23,172 nucleotides of DNA from an uncultured Microbacterium sp. (GTDB taxonomy: Bacteria > Actinomycetota > Actinomycetes > Actinomycetales > Microbacteriaceae): assembly GCF_943912325.1 (NCBI RefSeq), contig NZ_CALTTX010000040.1:1-23172 (forward strand). The letters are read 5' to 3'. The notes beneath the pieces were generated by a model that did not search any database, was not told the origin of the DNA, and was given only the letters and a program-made list of their open reading frames with translations. Made by a program: the position numbers and the translations under genes. Shown here in pieces: positions 19,675-23,172 of the stretch. How positions within the stretch are numbered: the stretch's first letter is position 1; every line of letters starts with the position of its first letter.

Positions 19675-20900
19675 CATTTCTGCCGGTATGACGCCAAGAA
19701 GTTTCCGAGGCGCTCGATGGCCTCACCCAGCACGCGGGCCTCGGGCAGCGTCACGATGCGCACGTGGTCGGGGTCGGGCCAGTTGAAGCCCGTGCCCTGC
19801 ACGAGCAGCACGCGCTCGGCGACGAGAAAGTCGTAGACGAAGCGCGCATCGTCGCGGATCTCGTGCACCTCGGGGTCGAGGCGCGGAAACGCGTAGAGCG
19901 CGCCCTCGGGTTTGACGCAGCTGACACCGGGAATCGCCTCGAGGCTCTGCCACGCAACGTCACGCTGCTCGTGCAGGCGCCCGCTCGGGGCAACGAGTGC
20001 CTCGATCGACTGCACTCCCGTCAGCGCCGCCAGCACGGCGTGCTGCGCCGGCACGTTGGCACACAGGCGCGTCGAAGCGAGCAGGTTCACGCCCTCGAGA
20101 AAGCCCTTCGCATGCGTCTGCGGCCCCGTGATAACGAGCCAGCCCGAACGGTAGCCCGCGACGCGATAGGTCTTGGACAGGCCGTTGAACGTCAGGCACA
20201 GCAGGTCGGGGGCGATCGTCGCCATCGGAATGTGAACAGCCTCGTCGTAGAGGATCCGGTCGTAGATCTCGTCTGAGAGCAGCAACAACGAATGCTCGCG
20301 CGCGACCTCGGCGATCTGCTCGAGCACCTCGCGCGTGTAGACCGCGCCGGTGGGGTTGTTGGGGTTGATGATCACGATCGCCTTCGTGCGCGGCGTGATC
20401 TTGGCGCGGATGTCGTCGAGATCGGGTTGCCAACCGGATGCCTCATCGCACAGGTAGTGCACGGGCGTGCCGCCCGCGAGGCTCGTCATCGCCGTCCAGA
20501 GCGGGTAGTCGGGTGCGGGGATGAGCACTTCGTCGCCCTCGTCGAGGAGCGCCTGCATCGTCATCGTGATGAGCTCCGACACACCGTTGCCGAGGTAGAC
20601 GTCGTCGGGGTCGACATGCGGGAACCCGGGGATCTCTTCGTAGCGGCTGACGACGGCGCGGCGGGCCGCGAGGATGCCCTTGGACTCGCTATACCCGTGC
20701 GCGGTCGGCACCGCGGCGATCATGTCGCGCACGATCTGGTACGGCGCCTCGAAGCCGAAAACCGCGGGGTTTCCCGTGTTGAGCTTGAGCACCGTGTGAC
20801 CGTCGGCCTCGAGCCGGGCGGCCTCGGCGAGGGCCGCACCGCGGATCTCGTAGAGGACGTTCTTCAGCTTCGAGGACTGGTCGAGGGTGCGCGTGTTCAC
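19674..20900 (-). CDS. alaA: Alanine aminotransferase (AlaA/AspC family, PLP-dependent)
   Basis: A 408-residue fold-type I aminotransferase that follows E. coli AlaA and mycobacterial Rv0337c along its whole length. Motifs are KLNTGNPAVFGFEAP at the N-terminus, GNGVSELITMTMQALL, PAPDYPLWTA, INPNNPTGAVY, SDEIYDRILYD, the PLP-lysine segment NGLSKTYRVAGYRSG (Lys near 243), SCVKPEGALYAFPRLDP and QGTGFNWPDPDHVRIVTLP. It interconverts pyruvate plus glutamate with alanine plus 2-oxoglutarate in the cytosol. The start is GTG 20900, with TACGCT 6 nt upstream and no Shine-Dalgarno site, so a leaderless mRNA is likely. It lies 71 nt downstream of secA on the same strand, with hairpins between, and probably has its own promoter. 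Confidence 0.95.
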   Translation of the reverse strand: MNTRTLDQSSKLKNVLYEIRGAALAEAARLEADGHTVLKLNTGNPAVFGFEAPYQIVRDMIAAVPTAHGYSESKGILAARRAVVSRYEEIPGFPHVDPDDVYLGNGVSELITMTMQALLDEGDEVLIPAPDYPLWTAMTSLAGGTPVHYLCDEASGWQPDLDDIRAKITPRTKAIVIINPNNPTGAVYTREVLEQIAEVAREHSLLLLSDEIYDRILYDEAVHIPMATIAPDLLCLTFNGLSKTYRVAGYRSGWLVITGPQTHAKGFLEGVNLLASTRLCANVPAQHAVLAALTGVQSIEALVAPSGRLHEQRDVAWQSLEAIPGVSCVKPEGALYAFPRLDPEVHEIRDDARFVYDFLVAERVLLVQGTGFNWPDPDHVRIVTLPEARVLGEAIERLGNFLASYRQK

Positions 20901-20906
20901 CGAATC

Positions 20907-20912
20907 AGCGTA
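20907..20912 (-). promoter_or_regulatory. Putative -10 box of alaA
   Basis: TACGCT on the minus strand stands 6 nt before GTG 20900. It fits TANNNT and the spacing of other predicted leaderless promoters in the window. Confidence 0.4.
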
Positions 20913-20913
20913 C

Positions 20914-20950
20914 GCCCGGGCCGGGCGGGCCGATCGCCACGGCGTGGCCC
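20914..20950 (-). terminator. Hairpin region downstream of secA
   Basis: Two adjacent stems are visible: GGGCC/GGCCC (20927-20950) enclosing GCC-AC-GGC, and GCCCG-GGC-CGGGC (20914-20926). They lie between the secA stop and the alaA promoter box. There is no T tract, so efficiency is uncertain. Confidence 0.4.
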
Positions 20951-20971
20951 CTCCCGGCGCGAGCGCTTGGC

Positions 20972-23172
<2,201 letters not shown>

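Overview
This is high-GC DNA (about two-thirds G+C by eye) from an actinobacterium, most likely a member of Microbacteriaceae. The evidence is a fused E2/E1 2-oxoglutarate dehydrogenase (Kgd/OdhA), a WhiB1-type iron-sulfur regulator next to a PdtaS-type kinase, a SigR/SigH-RsrA redox switch beside aroA-rsgA, an Rv3235-family protein near secA, and many promoters with a TAGGCT-like -10 box placed directly before the start codon. I saw no insertion sequence, prophage, CRISPR array, tRNA or rRNA. This looks like ordinary chromosome with conserved actinobacterial gene order.

Layout. Positions 1-1534 (minus) hold guaB1, a purine salvage enzyme of the IMP dehydrogenase/GMP reductase family. It is divergent from kgd (1724-5476, plus), the large TCA-cycle enzyme, which ends at a strong bidirectional terminator. 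Positions 5589-10307 (minus) form a tight four-gene operon: sigR, rsrA, an MprF-like membrane aminoacyl-lipid synthetase, and a membrane-anchored esterase. The first pair is a thiol-oxidation-sensing sigma/anti-sigma switch; the last pair look like enzymes that add and remove aminoacyl groups on lipids. A good SigR-type promoter drives this operon.

Divergent from sigR lie aroA, rsgA and bcp (10427-13317, plus): shikimate pathway, 30S ribosome maturation and thiol peroxidase. A small four-helix membrane protein (13352-13771, minus), whiB1 (14105-14353, plus) and pdtaS (14469-15965, minus) follow. Then come a MinD/CpaE-like ATPase homologue with an altered P-loop and a SAF-domain protein (15975-17881, minus), a short MerR/excisionase-type DNA-binding protein (17984-18268, plus), an unrecognised coiled-coil protein (18319-18972, minus), an Rv3235-family protein (19105-19593, plus), the alanine aminotransferase alaA (19674-20900, minus), and the 3' part of secA (20972 to the window end, minus).

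The most interesting parts are: (i) the sigR-rsrA-MprF-like-esterase operon, which appears to put membrane-lipid aminoacylation under thiol-stress control; (ii) two possible sigR starts, each with its own promoter, recalling the long and short SigR isoforms of Streptomyces; (iii) a repeated TANNNT-N6-8-start layout that predicts many leaderless mRNAs, in two cases with the -10 box built over the stop codon of the preceding gene; and (iv) two perfect DnaA boxes upstream of neighbouring minus-strand genes.
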